Part shown: piece after piece, positions 5,899-6,672 of the stretch
Layout: each line of letters starts with the position of its first letter
Numbering within the stretch: position 1 is the stretch's first letter
Assembly: GCA_003562535.1 (NCBI GenBank)
Contig: PWUP01000105.1
Location: forward strand, 1-6,672
Length of the DNA stretch: 6,672 nt
Source: Gammaproteobacteria bacterium
GTDB taxonomy: Bacteria > Pseudomonadota > Gammaproteobacteria > Competibacterales > Competibacteraceae
Direction of reading: 5' to 3'
Notes under the pieces: model-generated
The model's input: the letters and a program-made list of their open reading frames with translations, nothing else
What the model was told of the DNA's origin: nothing
The model's database searches: none
Program-made: the position numbers and the translations under genes

Positions 5899-6672
5899 GT
5901 GCCGTCAGCGTCCGCCGTTTGGAGACTGACGGCCACGCGGCCTGGGATGCGTTTGTGGAGCAGTGCCCGCAGGCGAGTTTTATGCATCGTGCCGGTTGGC
6001 AGACGGTGCTGGAAACGGCTTACGGTCATGCGACTTATTATTTGTACAGTGAACGCGCCGGGCAGATCACCGGCGTGTTGCCCTTGGGTCATATCCGCAG
6101 TCGGCTGTTCGGCAATGCTCTGGTGTCCACTCCATTTTGTGTCTACGGCGGGGTTGTGGCTAGCGATGAGACGTCCGCTCAAGCTCTGGAAACTGCCGCC
6201 TGTGAGCTGGCTCAGCAGTTACAGGTCGATCATTTAGAACTGCGCAACCGTGAGCCGCGTAATCCCGATTGGCCGGGCAAGGACCTGTATTATACTTTTC
6301 GTAAATCCATCGATCCCGACCCGGAAGTCAATTTGCTCGCCGTGCCGCGCAAGCAACGGGCGATGATTCGCAAAGGCATAAAGAACGGTTTGCAGTCGCA
6401 GTGTGATGATGACATTAAGGCGTTTTATGCCATTTATGCCGACAGCGTCCATCGTCTGGGTACGCCAGTGTTTCCCAAGCGTTATTTTCAGAGTCTGAAA
6501 CAGGTGTTTGGCGATGCGTGTGAGATCACCCGGGTGACTCATGAGGGAAATGATGTCAGTGCCGTATTGAGCTTTTATTTCCGCGATGAAGTCTTGCCTT
6601 ATTACGGCGGGGGTTTGCCACGGGCGCGGGCGCTGGCGGGCTATGATTTTCTCTATTGGGAGGTCATGCGCC
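5895..6672 (+). CDS. FemAB family XrtA/PEP-CTERM system-associated protein (partial, 3' end missing)
   Basis: A 259-codon open frame starts at GTG and runs off the right edge without a stop; the family is usually some 330-350 residues, so about three quarters is present. The fold is two GNAT-like halves. Visible features are a start SAVSVRRLETDGHAAWDAFV, the segment ASFMHRAGWQTVLE (27-40), PRKQRAMIRKGIKNGL (151-166), SVHRLGTPVFPKRYF (184-198) and PYYGGGLPRARALAGYDFLYWE (starting at 235), which together mark the XrtA-linked FemAB subfamily. FemAB proteins transfer aminoacyl groups from tRNA to peptidoglycan precursors; here the donor and acceptor are unknown and EPS or envelope modification is only inferred from context. 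There is no signal peptide, so it is probably cytoplasmic. The start overlaps the deacetylase stop by 4 bases (GTGA) with GGGAG 7 bases upstream. A conventional search limited to ATG starts would place this gene wrongly or miss it, as the first in-frame ATG is at residue 30. Confidence 0.9.
   Translation, partial: MSAVSVRRLETDGHAAWDAFVEQCPQASFMHRAGWQTVLETAYGHATYYLYSERAGQITGVLPLGHIRSRLFGNALVSTPFCVYGGVVASDETSAQALETAACELAQQLQVDHLELRNREPRNPDWPGKDLYYTFRKSIDPDPEVNLLAVPRKQRAMIRKGIKNGLQSQCDDDIKAFYAIYADSVHRLGTPVFPKRYFQSLKQVFGDACEITRVTHEGNDVSAVLSFYFRDEVLPYYGGGLPRARALAGYDFLYWEVMR

Noticed and set aside
5899..6237. ATG-started + strand reading frame of 112 codons just after the deacetylase
   Set aside because: It overlaps, in another frame, the GTG-started FemAB gene, which has a ribosome binding site and clear family motifs; the translated alternative looks like none of the expected families.
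6269..6296. Promoter-like TTGGCC, 16-base spacer, TATACT
   Set aside because: It lies deep inside the FemAB coding region, the -35 match is weak, and such matches are expected by chance.
5877..6542. Two minus-strand reading frames of about 100 codons opposite the FemAB gene (5877-6182 and 6234-6542)
   Set aside because: Their sequence is composed of reverse-complement shadows of the FemAB coding region, without family resemblance or convincing ribosome binding sites.

Overview
The window is one tightly packed, single-direction (+ strand) stretch of an exopolysaccharide (EPS) operon of the type that accompanies the exosortase XrtA (EpsH) and PEP-CTERM protein sorting system. Five complete genes and one gene cut by the right edge fill nearly all of it. 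Neither XrtA nor a PEP-CTERM substrate lies in the window, so the link to exosortase rests on recognising the families and their order. The families (outer-membrane beta-barrel, periplasmic Wzz-type protein, tyrosine autokinase) point to a Gram-negative bacterium, most likely a gamma- or betaproteobacterium. Base composition is balanced and looks uniform by eye, with no sign of a recent insertion.

Layout: 18-1565 chain-length determinant (Wzz/GNVR type, inner membrane); 1562-2530 cytoplasmic tyrosine autokinase; 2527-3960 secreted outer-membrane beta-barrel; 3967-4965 ExeA/GspA-like AAA ATPase; 5011-5898 NodB-type polysaccharide deacetylase with a DUF3473-type C-terminus; 5895 to beyond 6672 FemAB-family protein, starting at GTG and truncated by the window edge. 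Three junctions are 4-base stop/start overlaps (ATGA, ATGA, GTGA), one is a 6-base gap, and only the ATPase/deacetylase junction has a real spacer (45 bases), which carries a near-perfect Shine-Dalgarno sequence. There is no gene-free stretch over 300 bases. No RNA gene, mobile element, CRISPR array, convincing promoter or convincing terminator was seen.

How the parts probably work together (inference from family knowledge): the chain-length protein and kinase form a split tyrosine-kinase/co-polymerase pair that controls polymer length and export. The beta-barrel sits in the outer membrane as a secretion or anchoring component. The ATPase may energise or organise envelope assembly. The deacetylase modifies the polymer, and the FemAB-like protein probably transfers an acyl or aminoacyl group to an envelope or polymer acceptor. 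The last two roles are not proven for this subfamily.

The system as a whole is a known one, not a new one. The details most worth a second look are an EF-hand-like calcium loop in the beta-barrel, an imperfect stem-loop at the barrel/ATPase junction, the divergent Walker A' segment of the kinase, the extra C-terminal membrane helix of the chain-length protein, and the GTG-started FemAB gene that an ATG-only gene search would miss.
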